Origin: Rhodoferax potami | GTDB lineage: Bacteria; Pseudomonadota; Gammaproteobacteria; Burkholderiales; Burkholderiaceae_C | Reading direction: 5' to 3' | Assembly: GCF_032193765.1 (NCBI RefSeq) | Contig: NZ_JAVBIJ010000001.1 | Span: forward strand, 1 to 64,000 | Length of the DNA stretch: 64,000 bases | The notes under the pieces: generated by a model | The model's input: the letters and a program-made list of their open reading frames with translations, nothing else | Database searches by the model: none | What the model was told of the DNA's origin: nothing | Program-made: the position numbers and the translations under genes | Shown: positions 38,434 to 46,954 of the stretch, piece after piece | Layout: each line of letters starts with the position of its first letter | Numbering within the stretch: the first letter of the stretch is position 1

Positions 38434-39600
38434 TTAGCCCCGCCACTGCACCAGCGTCGCGGCCCCGATGCCGCCAGCGCCCGCCACTGATGCCAGCCCG
38501 TGGGCGCCTGCCTGCCCGAGGCGCTCCAAATCGGCCAGCACTCGCACCAGGGCGATGGCGCCGGAGGCGCCGATGGGGTGGCCTCTTGCAATACCTCCGC
38601 CCAAGCGGTTGATGGCGTCCGGCTCCAAGCCCAGTGCGCTGCAATAAGCCAGGCCTTGCACCGCAAACGCATCATGCAGCTCCACCACCGCGCAGTCTTG
38701 TGCCTGCGGCAGGCCACCGCGCTGCAGCGCTTTGCGGGTGGCCGCTTCTGCAGCCAGCAAAGGCATGGCTGGGTCCAGGCCTACTGAGGTCGAGGCGCGC
38801 CACTGCGCGGGTGGCGTAACCTGCAAACGGGCAGCTGCCGCCGCCGTCATCAAGAGCACCATGGCAGCTCCATCGGCACGGGTGGAAATCGCAAGGGTGC
38901 TCACCGCACAGTCGGTTTCCGCAAGGCTACCTGTGCCACGCGCTTGCACCGGCAGGCGCTGTGCTGCGCGGGCGCTGACTAGGCGAGGGTAGGTGTCGTG
39001 GGTCAATCCGGCCACCGGAACAATTTCTGCAGCCAAGGCCGTCTGGTGGTGCACTGCGCGGGCGTGGCTTTGCACCGCGTAGCTATCTTGGGTGCTGCGG
39101 GCGATGCGGTGGGCCTCGGCATAGTCCGCAGCAGCCTGCAGCAGATCGGGGTCACGGGCCGGGTCCGGGGCAAACGCGGGGCGTTCATAGGCTATCGGAG
39201 TCTCGCCCGGATCAAGCGGGCGGTGTTGCCGGATCGGGGCGCGGCTCCATGCCTCGACCCCACCTGCCACTACGACCTCGGCCTGACCGCTGGCCAGCAT
39301 TCCGGCGGCAAGGGCAATGGCATCCAGTCCAGCGCAGCACTGGGTGTCGATAGTGAGCGCCGCACAACGGTCCGGCAGGCCGGCTGCCAGCGCCACCATG
39401 CGAGCGGGGTTACCGCCTGCACCCAAGGCGTTGCCAAGGATGACCGCATCCACATCGGCTGCTGCCAAGCCTGCGCGCTGCAGCAGCGCTTGTAGCACAG
39501 GGGCGCCAATGTCATGGGCTGCGAGCGCTCTGAACGCCCCGCCATGCGGCGCGACGGCGCTGCGCGCCCACCCGGCGATCAGAGGATGGTGGTCAGGCAT
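38434..39600 (-). CDS. Thiolase-superfamily protein lacking the second catalytic Cys
   Basis: A 388-residue thiolase homologue. The nucleophilic Cys is kept (TIDTQCCAGLDAIAL, near residue 88), as are NEAF-like HDAF and the His of GGGIARGHPIGASG. The C-terminal motif that normally reads CIGGG is VAGAGGIG here, so the second catalytic Cys is Ala. That Cys acts as the acid-base in thiolysis and condensation, so ordinary thiolase activity is doubtful. It is the last gene of a minus-strand set bioM-bioN-bioY-ligase-thiolase and overlaps the ligase gene by 22 bp. A role in making or recovering a biotin precursor is possible but unproven. Confidence 0.88.
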   Translation of the reverse strand: MPDHHPLIAGWARSAVAPHGGAFRALAAHDIGAPVLQALLQRAGLAAADVDAVILGNALGAGGNPARMVALAAGLPDRCAALTIDTQCCAGLDAIALAAGMLASGQAEVVVAGGVEAWSRAPIRQHRPLDPGETPIAYERPAFAPDPARDPDLLQAAADYAEAHRIARSTQDSYAVQSHARAVHHQTALAAEIVPVAGLTHDTYPRLVSARAAQRLPVQARGTGSLAETDCAVSTLAISTRADGAAMVLLMTAAAAARLQVTPPAQWRASTSVGLDPAMPLLAAEAATRKALQRGGLPQAQDCAVVELHDAFAVQGLAYCSALGLEPDAINRLGGGIARGHPIGASGAIALVRVLADLERLGQAGAHGLASVAGAGGIGAATLVQWRG

Positions 39601-41012
39601 GGTGAGCTGTCAGGGTGGTGGGGGGCCGTTTCCAGCAAACGCCCGAGGGCGAGATGGTCGGTTTTGCCGCTCGCGGTAAAGGCCCAATCGGCGTGCGCCC
39701 ACAAGCGGCGGGGGACCTTGAAGGCTTCCAGCCGCGCCCGGCACCAGGCCTGCACTTCTTGCAGGCTAGGGTGCGCCATGCCTGCTGTAAGTGCCGCAAA
39801 TTGCACGATGGCGACCACTTGGGCGCCCCGCTGTGCATCCGGCAGGCCATGCACCGAGGCGCGGGCGATGGCGGGGTGCGATTCGAGCACCGTCTCCAGC
39901 TCTTCGGGGAACAGCTTTTTGGCCATGGTGACCAGCATGCGGCTCTCGCGGCCTGCCACCCGGAGGCGGCCCTGGGGGTCAATGTGGCCGAGGTCGCGCA
40001 CACACACCCAATCGCCATCGCGCAGAGCGGCGGTGTGATCGGCGTCAGTGGCCACATAGTCCATGAACAGCATCGGGCTGCACACGTAAATCAATCCGTC
40101 CGGGCTGTCTGGGGTGGCTCCGCGCACGTCCAGCTCGACCGTGTCAAAAGGCTGGCCCACCAGGTTGTCCGGCAGGTCGGCGTGGGATTCGGTCCAGGCA
40201 ATGAAACTGGTTTCCGAGGCCCCATAAAACTCAATAATCCGGGCCTGCGGAAACAAGGCTTGCAGGGCTGGTGTGTGCCCGCGGGGCCAGCGCGCGCCAC
40301 TGATCAAAATCAGCTGAACGTCAGGCACCGGCGGGAGCTGGCGGTGCTGTGCCCACTCCAGCATCAGGAGCAACTGGCTGGGCACGGCCACGAGGCACGG
40401 TGTCTGCCCCGAGCGCAAAGTAGCCAGTGCGGCGGCTGCGGAAAACTGCTCTTGCACCACCACACCGCCACCGGTCCACAGCCCGAGCAGCATGCCGAAC
40501 AAAAACAGCGAGTGGGAGTCGCGCCCCGGTGCCAGAATGCAGCCGCCCGCTGCCGGGCCGAAGGTGCGCAGGCAGACGTCAAAACTCTCAGTCCATGACT
40601 GGTGGTGGCGTCTAAAGCCTTTGGGCAGGCCGGTGCTGCCGGAAGTAAAGCCGGTGTAGAAGGGGCTCCAAGGGGTGGGTGCGCTGTTGTCGTGCGGTGT
40701 GACAGGCAAGCGCTCGCGCACCGCCTGCAACACAGCGGGGGGCCACGCGGGGTCGCTCACCGCGGCGCAGCGGCCACTGGCGACCGTGCCCATGAAAGCC
40801 ACCAAGCGCTCTAACAAGGGAAGGCTGGCGTCTTGCAGCACCGTGGCCGGAGCGCCTGCAGTGCGCAGAGCTGCCGCGTGGGCATCGACCCGGGCTGCAA
40901 ATTCCGCAAAACTGATATCACCCGCCTCGCTGCGGATGGCCGGGTGTGCACCCCGCTCAGTGGCCCAGCGGGCCAGCCGGCTGTGCACCAGCTCCGGGGC
41001 GGTAGTGGACAT
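39579..41012 (-). CDS. ANL-family acyl-CoA synthetase
   Basis: A 477-residue AMP-forming ligase. The P-loop is FYTGFTSGSTGLPKGFRRHH, the A5 region FYGASETSF, the hinge GDWVCVRDLGHIDPQGRLRVAGRESRM is given here in part as DLGHIDPQGRLRVAGRES, and the final catalytic Lys is in FTASGKTDH. It is shorter than long-chain ligases (about 550). It starts on the last base of bioY (TGATG), so the two are translationally coupled. Such a tight link to a biotin transporter suggests activation of a biotin-related carboxylic acid such as pimelate, which is inference. Confidence 0.9.
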   Translation of the reverse strand: MSTTAPELVHSRLARWATERGAHPAIRSEAGDISFAEFAARVDAHAAALRTAGAPATVLQDASLPLLERLVAFMGTVASGRCAAVSDPAWPPAVLQAVRERLPVTPHDNSAPTPWSPFYTGFTSGSTGLPKGFRRHHQSWTESFDVCLRTFGPAAGGCILAPGRDSHSLFLFGMLLGLWTGGGVVVQEQFSAAAALATLRSGQTPCLVAVPSQLLLMLEWAQHRQLPPVPDVQLILISGARWPRGHTPALQALFPQARIIEFYGASETSFIAWTESHADLPDNLVGQPFDTVELDVRGATPDSPDGLIYVCSPMLFMDYVATDADHTAALRDGDWVCVRDLGHIDPQGRLRVAGRESRMLVTMAKKLFPEELETVLESHPAIARASVHGLPDAQRGAQVVAIVQFAALTAGMAHPSLQEVQAWCRARLEAFKVPRRLWAHADWAFTASGKTDHLALGRLLETAPHHPDSSPCLTTIL

Positions 41013-41578
41013 CAGGTATTGCGTTTGCCGAATTGCCAGTCAGGCAGCCCGCGTGCCACGGTGTGGCACACCACGGCGGTCAGGACGCACTTGATCAGGT
41101 CACCCGGCACAAAGGCGCTGGTGCCGATCAGGGCCTGGGTCAGGCTCATGCCAGCAATGCCCATCAGCCCGACCACGCCGCTGGCGTGGATCACCAGCAG
41201 GCCGCCCAAGGCCGACGCCACAAAGGCGCTCAGCGCGATCTGGCGTGGGGAGCCCGAGGGCAGGGTGTACATGACCAAACCGGTCACGAAGGCACCGATG
41301 GGCCATGCCACCAGGTAGCCGGCCGCCGGTGTCATGAAGACACCGAAGCCACCCCGTCCGCCTGACAACAAGGGCAGGCCGATAGCCACCGCCACCATGA
41401 ACAAAAAGAGCGCCTGAAAGGCACGACGGGGCCCCAGCAAGCAGCCCGCCAACATCACGCCCAGGGTTTGCAGAGTGATGGGAACGCCCAGCGGGAGGTC
41501 AATTTTCGGGATCAGGCCCAGGACCGCCATCAGGGCGGCAAAGAGGGCGACGAGGGCGAATGATTGGTTGCGTTGCAT
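41012..41578 (-). CDS. bioY: BioY biotin-binding S component of ECF transporter
   Basis: A 188-residue membrane protein with about six hydrophobic segments. The start FALVALFAALMAVLGLIPKI and the block ITLQTLGVMLAGCLLGPRRA and GGRGGFGVFMTPAAGYLVAW are signature BioY. It binds biotin and works with BioM and BioN encoded just upstream. It shares one base with the ligase gene downstream. Confidence 0.96.
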   Translation of the reverse strand: MQRNQSFALVALFAALMAVLGLIPKIDLPLGVPITLQTLGVMLAGCLLGPRRAFQALFLFMVAVAIGLPLLSGGRGGFGVFMTPAAGYLVAWPIGAFVTGLVMYTLPSGSPRQIALSAFVASALGGLLVIHASGVVGLMGIAGMSLTQALIGTSAFVPGDLIKCVLTAVVCHTVARGLPDWQFGKRNT

Positions 41579-41607
41579 TCTGTAGGGGTCTCACAAAAAG
41601 TGCCGGG

Positions 41608-42201
41608 CTACTCACCCAGCCGGACGTCGAGTGTATCGGCCACGCGGCGCGCGGTTTGCAGCATCTGGATGGTGAGTGGCGCCAGCAGCTTGATGCCCCC
41701 GCCCTTGCCGGTGCGCAGGCGGTACGCGTCGTCCAGACGCTTCCACACCACGAAGAAATGTTCCACAAACCGCAGCATCAGCGCGAGCTGCAAGGCAAAG
41801 CGGTCTGCACGCACGCCCAAAGGCGCCAGGGGCGTGAGCAGGCGCTCCAGCACGGCCTGCAAGTCGCCGCTGCGGGTGGTGAGCGTGAGCGCAATACTGA
41901 GCAAAGAGGCGGCCACCATGCGCAGCACACTCACCAGGCCCACCAGCGGCTGTTGCAAAACGGCGTGAAACAGCAGCACCAGCGCAGCCGCAATCCCCAA
42001 GGCTTTGAGCAGCCGTCCGGCTGGGCGCATGGCAGCACCCAGCGACACAAACAGGGCGACCGATGCGGCGCAGGCCAGACTGAGGGCGACAGGTGTGCTT
42101 AGCCAGAACACCCCGGTACTGAGCAGCACCAGTAGCCCCAGTTTCCAGCCGGCGGGCACGGCGTGCAGCCAGGTGCGGTGTTCGCTGTACAGGCTGCCCA
42201 T
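41608..42201 (-). CDS. bioN: BioN/EcfT transmembrane component of biotin transporter
   Basis: A 197-residue integral membrane protein with four or five hydrophobic segments (LGLLVLLSTGVFWLS, ALGIAAALVLLFHAVL). The family coupling motifs with Ala-Arg-Gly are weakly seen near the C terminus (DDAYRLRTGKGGG, QTARRVADTLDVRLGE). It couples ATP hydrolysis by BioM to BioY. It lies 3 bp after bioM and 29 bp before bioY. Confidence 0.9.
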   Translation of the reverse strand: MGSLYSEHRTWLHAVPAGWKLGLLVLLSTGVFWLSTPVALSLACAASVALFVSLGAAMRPAGRLLKALGIAAALVLLFHAVLQQPLVGLVSVLRMVAASLLSIALTLTTRSGDLQAVLERLLTPLAPLGVRADRFALQLALMLRFVEHFFVVWKRLDDAYRLRTGKGGGIKLLAPLTIQMLQTARRVADTLDVRLGE

Positions 42202-42204
42202 GGC

Positions 42205-42987
42205 TCAGGTGACCTTGGCGGTGCGGGCTGCAATGCGCGCGGCGACATCGGCCCGGTAGTCGGCGCACACCGTTACCGGGTGGCCGTCTGCCCGGACCCG
42301 GCCCTGCTCGAGCCAGATCACCCGGTCAAAGTCTTGCAGGTGTTCCAGCACATGGGTGGACACGATAACTTGTTGCCTGACCCGGGCCAGATCGCTGTGC
42401 AGCAAGGCCTGGCTGGGCAGGTCCAGGCTGGCAAAAGGCTCGTCTAGCAAGATCAGCGCGGGCTGGGTCAGCAGAATGGCCAACCAGCACACATGCTGCC
42501 GCTGCCCCTGGCTGAGGCTGCTGATGGCGCGCTCGGCCCAGTCCGGCAAACCGCGTGTCGCTAAAAAAGCGCGGGCTTGGGCGATGGCTTCGCGCCGGGG
42601 CAAGCCGGTGGCTGTCAAGCCCAGCGCGAGTTCTTCCTGGACGGTGGGGAAAACAATCTGGTCGTCCGGGTTCTGAAACATCATGCCCACCAGGTTGGGG
42701 CGCTGCGCATTGATGCGGTAGGCCGGCAGCCCTTGCACCGAGACGCTGCCGGTATGGGGGGCTTCCAAACCGCAGGCCAAGCGGAACAAGCTGCTTTTAC
42801 CCGCACCGTTGTCGCCGATAAGGCCGATGCGTGGTTCGTGCAGGTTCAGGGTCAGGTCGTCAAAAACCAGGGTGTTGCCCCGTTTCAGGCCGGCTTGGGT
42901 GATGCTTAGCAAAAGGAGCGCCTTGGGAGTCTGGTGGGGTGGTTCGGGGGAGTCTGTGAATATACCAATGCACCCGCAGAGGGCCAT
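42205..42987 (-). CDS. bioM: BioM ATPase of biotin ECF transporter
   Basis: A 260-residue ABC ATPase. Walker A is GLIGDNGAGKSSLFRL, the Q-loop MFQNPDDQI, the signature LSQGQRQHVCWLAILL, Walker B LILLDEPFASLD and the H-loop VSTHVLEHL. It energises BioN-BioY. The ATG at 42987 gives about 28 residues before the usual start of the fold, so a downstream start is possible. It is divergent from liuE with only 24 bp between the start codons. Confidence 0.93.
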   Translation of the reverse strand: MALCGCIGIFTDSPEPPHQTPKALLLLSITQAGLKRGNTLVFDDLTLNLHEPRIGLIGDNGAGKSSLFRLACGLEAPHTGSVSVQGLPAYRINAQRPNLVGMMFQNPDDQIVFPTVQEELALGLTATGLPRREAIAQARAFLATRGLPDWAERAISSLSQGQRQHVCWLAILLTQPALILLDEPFASLDLPSQALLHSDLARVRQQVIVSTHVLEHLQDFDRVIWLEQGRVRADGHPVTVCADYRADVAARIAARTAKVT

Positions 42988-43011
42988 GCGGTTCGCGGTT
43001 TAATACGAGCT

Positions 43012-43920
43012 ATGAACACACCTTCCCGCGTCAAGATCATTGATGTAGGCCCGCGTGACGGCCTGCAAAACGAAAAGCAACCGGTTCCGGCGGCCATCAA
43101 GGTCGAATTGGTGCACCGCCTGCAGGCGGCCGGGCTGAAAGAGATTGAGGTCACCAGCTTTGTGTCCCCGAAATGGGTGCCACAAATGGGCGACAACGCG
43201 GAGGTCATGGCGGGCGTGCAGCGCCAGGCCGGTGTGCGCTATTCGGTGCTCACGCCCAATATGAAGGGCTATGAAGCTGCGGTCTCCAGCCGCCCGGATG
43301 AGATCGTGGTTTTTGGTGCTGCCAGCGAGGCGTTCAGCCAAAAGAACATCAACTGCTCCATTGAGGAAAGCATTGAGCGCTTCCGCCCGGTGGCGCAGGC
43401 CGCTAAAGCGGCAGGCATCGCGGTGCGCGGCGCGATCTCGTGTGCGGTAGGCTGCCCTTACGAGGGCGAAATTGCCCCGGAGCGGGTAGCCCTGGTCGCC
43501 CGGCTGATGCGCGACATCGGGGTGGAGCACGTGGGCGTGGCTGACACTATCGGTGTGGGTACCCCGCTCAAAGTGCAGCGCGCCCTGGATGCCACCTTGC
43601 AGTACTACAGCGTGGACGAGGTATCCGGCCATTTCCACGACACCTATGGCATGGCTTTGGCCAATACCTTGGCGACTTTGGAGTTGGGTATCTGGCACTT
43701 TGACACCTCGGTCGCCGGCTTGGGGGGCTGCCCTTATGCCAAGGGTGCGACCGGCAATGTGGCTTCTGAGGACGTGGTGTACATGCTGCACGGCATGGGC
43801 ATTGAAACCGGAATTGACCTGGACAAGCTGATCGACGCAGGCCAGTTCATCAGCGACTTTTTGGGGCGCAAACCACATTCGCGCGCCGCCAACGCCCTGC
43901 TGGCCAAGCGCTTGGGCTGA
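43012..43920 (+). CDS. liuE: Hydroxymethylglutaryl-CoA lyase
   Basis: A 302-residue TIM-barrel lyase that splits HMG-CoA to acetoacetate and acetyl-CoA, the last dedicated step of leucine degradation. Conserved blocks are IIDVGPRDGLQNEKQPVP, EVTSFVSPKWVPQMGD, GHFHDTYGMALANTLA and the catalytic Cys loop GLGGCPYAKGATGNVASEDV. The ATG at 43012 gives the standard N terminus. It is divergent from bioM. No LiuR-type palindrome is seen in the short gap. Confidence 0.96.
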   Translation: MNTPSRVKIIDVGPRDGLQNEKQPVPAAIKVELVHRLQAAGLKEIEVTSFVSPKWVPQMGDNAEVMAGVQRQAGVRYSVLTPNMKGYEAAVSSRPDEIVVFGAASEAFSQKNINCSIEESIERFRPVAQAAKAAGIAVRGAISCAVGCPYEGEIAPERVALVARLMRDIGVEHVGVADTIGVGTPLKVQRALDATLQYYSVDEVSGHFHDTYGMALANTLATLELGIWHFDTSVAGLGGCPYAKGATGNVASEDVVYMLHGMGIETGIDLDKLIDAGQFISDFLGRKPHSRAANALLAKRLG

Positions 43921-43928
43921 ACAACAAC

Positions 43929-44696
43929 ATGTGTGGAGCTGAATTGACTGAATTACCCGAAGGCGTGCAGCGCGTAGCGGCTGCATTACAAGACAAAAAC
44001 CACCCCCATGGACCGCTCATGCTCGATGGTGCGGCCCGCACCGCGCAGCAGGCGGCCGATGCCTTGGGCGTTGCCGTGGGGCAAATTGCCAAGAGCATCA
44101 TCTTCAAGCGGGTGGAAGACGACGCCGCCGTTTTGGTGGTGACCTCCGGCGATCGCCGGGTCGATGAGGCCAAGGTGGCCGCTTTGGTGGGCCCGCTGGC
44201 GCGCGCCAACGCGGCCTTCGTCAAAGAGCGCACAGGCTTTTCGATCGGCGGCGTGAGTCCTGTGGCGCACGCCATGCCGGGTGTCACCCTGATCGACCGT
44301 GAGCTGTTCCGCTTCGAGCAGGTGTGGGCGGCAGCGGGGCACCCGCACGGGGTGTTTCAGTTGCAGCCGCAAGATCTGGTGGCGCTGACCGGCGCGCCCG
44401 TGGCCGATGTGGTGGAAGCGCCGGAAGAAGAAAATGTGCTCGATGCCCTAGCGCGTGAAAATGCTATCAAAATGCTAGCTGCTCGCGCACTATCGGTGAG
44501 CGCTATGGCCGAAAACATTCCAAGCCCTTGTGTGAATGTGTGTCGCATGGACACGGGCAGCGGTTTGTGTGAAGGGTGTTTCCGGACGATTGAAGACATC
44601 CGTGAATGGGGCCGCAGCGACGATGCCGCCAAAAAAGCCATGTGGGTGCAGATCACCGAGCGCTTGCAGCAAACCCACCCCACCGCCTTTGCCTGA
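43929..44696 (+). CDS. YbaK/ProX-type aminoacyl-tRNA deacylase fused to DUF1289
   Basis: A 255-residue composite. Residues 1-165 form a YbaK-like domain (Lys in VGQIAKSIIFKR, the TSGDRRVDEAKVA block, GGVSPVAHA and LTGAPVADVV) that hydrolyses mischarged tRNA. Residues 192-245 are a DUF1289 domain with four Cys (IPSPCVNVCRMDTGSGLCEGC and FRTIEDIREWG). The linker, residues about 173-194, is encoded by a dispersed GATAGCTGC-type repeat. Elsewhere the two domains are usually separate genes. An internal ATG at 44504 would give a free DUF1289 protein, but no clear ribosome site precedes it. Confidence 0.9.
   Translation: MCGAELTELPEGVQRVAAALQDKNHPHGPLMLDGAARTAQQAADALGVAVGQIAKSIIFKRVEDDAAVLVVTSGDRRVDEAKVAALVGPLARANAAFVKERTGFSIGGVSPVAHAMPGVTLIDRELFRFEQVWAAAGHPHGVFQLQPQDLVALTGAPVADVVEAPEEENVLDALARENAIKMLAARALSVSAMAENIPSPCVNVCRMDTGSGLCEGCFRTIEDIREWGRSDDAAKKAMWVQITERLQQTHPTAFA
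44445..44509 (+). repeat. Dispersed GATAGCTGC-type repeat at the YbaK-DUF1289 junction
   Basis: GCCCTAGCGC (44445-44454) and GCGCTATGGC (44500-44509) form outer arms with one mismatch. Between them lie ATGCTATCAAAATGCTAGCT and GCTCGCGCACTATC, the family core. No stop codon occurs in the frame used. Confidence 0.88.
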
Positions 44697-44704
44697 GGCT
44701 CTTC

Positions 44705-45346
44705 ATGAAGCAAATCACGTTTTACCTGGACTTCATTTCACCTTACGCCTTTTTGGCGTTTGAGGAATTGCCGCGCGCCTTGATGGGGCTCAGCTACAGC
44801 GTGCACTACAAGCCGGTGTTTTTGGGTGGCTTGCTGAAGCACAACGCCGTTTTGGGGCCTGCCGAAGTGCCGCCCAAGCGCGAGTGGATTTACCGGCATG
44901 TGCAATGGCTGGCCCGGCAGCAGGGTGTGGCGCTCGACTTTCCGGCCCAGCACCCGTTCAACCCCTTGGGCCTGCTGCGTTTGGCGATCGCCACCGGGCA
45001 TGACGGTTTGCCCAACCGGTATGTGTGCGAAACCTTGTTCAAACACGTTTGGCAGGGCGGCGCTGATGCGGCAGACCCTGCACGCTTGCAGGCGCTGACC
45101 GATGCTTTGGCCCCCGCCCGCGCGCCTGCGGACGAGAGTGTGAAAGCCCAACTCAAACAGCACAGCGACGACGCAATTGCCGCGCGGGTTTTTGGTGTGC
45201 CGAGTTTTGAGGTGGACGGGCGGGTGTTCTGGGGGCTGGACGCCCTGCCGATGCTGCGCGCTTACCTCGAGGGTGATAGCTGGTTCACATCGGCAGCTTG
45301 GGATGGCGTAAATGCCATCCCGTCTGCCATCCCCTTGCGGGGGTAG
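44705..45346 (+). CDS. 2-hydroxychromene-2-carboxylate isomerase-like DsbA-fold protein
   Basis: A 213-residue thioredoxin/DsbA-fold protein. ITFYLDFISPYAFLAFEELP carries the Ser in place of the Cys-X2-Cys motif, as in HCCA isomerases and kappa-class glutathione transferases. The C-terminal GVPSFEVDGRVFWGLDALPML is also typical. The substrate cannot be read; no naphthalene pathway is nearby. ATG 44705 is chosen because the fold starts at once. It is convergent with the antiporter gene. Confidence 0.9.
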   Translation: MKQITFYLDFISPYAFLAFEELPRALMGLSYSVHYKPVFLGGLLKHNAVLGPAEVPPKREWIYRHVQWLARQQGVALDFPAQHPFNPLGLLRLAIATGHDGLPNRYVCETLFKHVWQGGADAADPARLQALTDALAPARAPADESVKAQLKQHSDDAIAARVFGVPSFEVDGRVFWGLDALPMLRAYLEGDSWFTSAAWDGVNAIPSAIPLRG

Positions 45347-45362
45347 TGCGGCGCGGCCTGTT

Positions 45363-46625
45363 TCAATACGGGAACAGGCGGAAGCACAAAATCGCGACGA
45401 TCGTCGGGGGGAGCGCCCCCATCAGCAAGCCCAGGGGCGAGATGGCACCTTCGTTGAAGGTGGATTTCAATATCGAGGCGCCTGCAGGGTTGGGTGCGTT
45501 GGCAATGATGGTCAAGCCACCGCCGGTTACTGCGCCGGTGAGCAACGCGTATTTGAATTCCGGGGTCAGCCCCTCGACGAGTGAGCCGAGATAGGTCAGT
45601 GCCGCGTTGTCGGTGATGGCCGTCAGGGCCGTCGCGCCGAAATACACCGTGGTCTCGTTCATGCTCAGCAGCAAAGGTTGCAGCCACCATTGCTGCATAC
45701 CACCCAGGACCACCAGGCCGCCGAGGAAGAAGGCCACAAGCAAGCCCTCACGCAAAATCAAGCGCTCTTGCTGGTAAGCCGGGTAGGCCGCCACCACGCC
45801 CATGAACAGCAAAAACACGGCAATGAAGGCCGCAGGGTGGTGGGCAAAAATCACAATCACTACCAGGAATGCCAGGTGCAAGCTCACCATCCATCCCGGT
45901 ACCCCGGTGTAGGGGGACTGGGTGGAGTAGGGCATGGTCTTGAGTTCTTTGGCATACAGGAAGGTGAGAACCCCCGCGTTGATAAACACCGCGATGGCTG
46001 CTTTCCAACCCACGTGGGTGAGCATGTACACGATGTCCAGGTTCCACTTGGCCGCGACCATCAGTACCGGCGGGGCGGCAAAGTGGGTCAGGGTGCCGCC
46101 GATGGAGATGTTGACAAACAGCACCCCGAGTGCAGCGTATTGCAGGCGCCGAGAGGCTTTGGCAAAGACGGTGTCTTTCATCAAGAGCGCTGCCAGGGTC
46201 ATGGCCGCAGGCTCCGTGATGAAGGAGCCCAGCAAAGGCACGATGCCCAGTGCTGTGAAGAAAAACGCCATGGTCCGGTTCATCGGGAGAATCCGCACAA
46301 TGGCCTGCACCGCGGCCGAGGACACTTGCAACACGGGTTTGCTGGCGGCCACCACCATGATGGCAAACACAAACAGGGGTTCGGTGAAGTTGCGGCTGTC
46401 GAGGTACTGCATCGCCGCAGCAAAGCCTTCCATGATGCCCATCAGGGTCATGAAAATCATCGCCCACACGCCAAACACAATTTCCACCTCCGCCAACAAA
46501 TGCCACACCCCGGCATGGGCGGGGCGTGTGTGGGCCAAGTGTTCAAAAAACTTGGTCGAAAAAGTGTGGATCAATGCCAGCGCAAACAGGCCTGCGGCCA
46601 CGGCTTGCATGGTTGTCGGGTTCAT
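45363..46625 (-). CDS. Putative Na+/H+ antiporter
   Basis: A 420-residue polytopic membrane protein with roughly 11-12 hydrophobic segments. FVNISIGGTLTHFAAPPVLMVA, TAITDNAALTYLGSLVEGL and GGGLTIIANAPNPAGASIL resemble the ion-transporter-superfamily family of putative Na+/H+ antiporters. A GGAGACAC site precedes the ATG at 46625, which I prefer over upstream starts in the same frame. Ion and direction are inferred from the family only. Confidence 0.85.
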   Translation of the reverse strand: MNPTTMQAVAAGLFALALIHTFSTKFFEHLAHTRPAHAGVWHLLAEVEIVFGVWAMIFMTLMGIMEGFAAAMQYLDSRNFTEPLFVFAIMVVAASKPVLQVSSAAVQAIVRILPMNRTMAFFFTALGIVPLLGSFITEPAAMTLAALLMKDTVFAKASRRLQYAALGVLFVNISIGGTLTHFAAPPVLMVAAKWNLDIVYMLTHVGWKAAIAVFINAGVLTFLYAKELKTMPYSTQSPYTGVPGWMVSLHLAFLVVIVIFAHHPAAFIAVFLLFMGVVAAYPAYQQERLILREGLLVAFFLGGLVVLGGMQQWWLQPLLLSMNETTVYFGATALTAITDNAALTYLGSLVEGLTPEFKYALLTGAVTGGGLTIIANAPNPAGASILKSTFNEGAISPLGLLMGALPPTIVAILCFRLFPY

Positions 46626-46954
46626 GGTTTGTGTCTCCTGTCGAGCCCTTGTGGGTCTCTTTATGGTTCGGGGCGTCGGAATTGTAGGCACGGGCCTGCT
46701 CGCGGAGCCTGAAGGCTCGCTGAACACTTCACGGGCCGTAATTTCGTCAGCAAGCCCCTCGCGGGTATACCCTTGAAGCCCGTCAATATGCCGTGATGTG
46801 AAAAGCCCCCGCAGGGTTTAACCCTATTCTGTCAGAGGGGCGTCAGTTTGGCGCAAGCCAGCGTTGGTTTCGCGTCAGAGCAGGGTCAGTGGGCACTCCA
46901 AGAATACGCCCAAGCCTTCATGTCGGGGGCTGGACATAACGATTGGAGACAAAC
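46626..46954. other. 329-bp intergenic region between antiporter and MFS genes
   Basis: It must contain both divergent promoters. I see a small inverted repeat GAGCC-TGAA-GGCTC near 46705-46720, two partly overlapping CGGGCC blocks at about 46690 and 46732, and an AT-richer part at 46775-46840. No RNA gene, no convincing -35/-10 pair and no gene of its own were identified. Confidence 0.5.

Noticed and set aside
45678..46712. 344-residue plus-strand frame opposite the antiporter gene
   Set aside because: His- and Gly-rich shadow of a membrane-protein gene; no ribosome site or domain.
46690..46750. Possible further copy of the GAGCYCGC hairpin family before the MFS gene
   Set aside because: The hairpin GAGCC-TGAA-GGCTC has a tetraloop and lacks the family centre and complementary outer arms.
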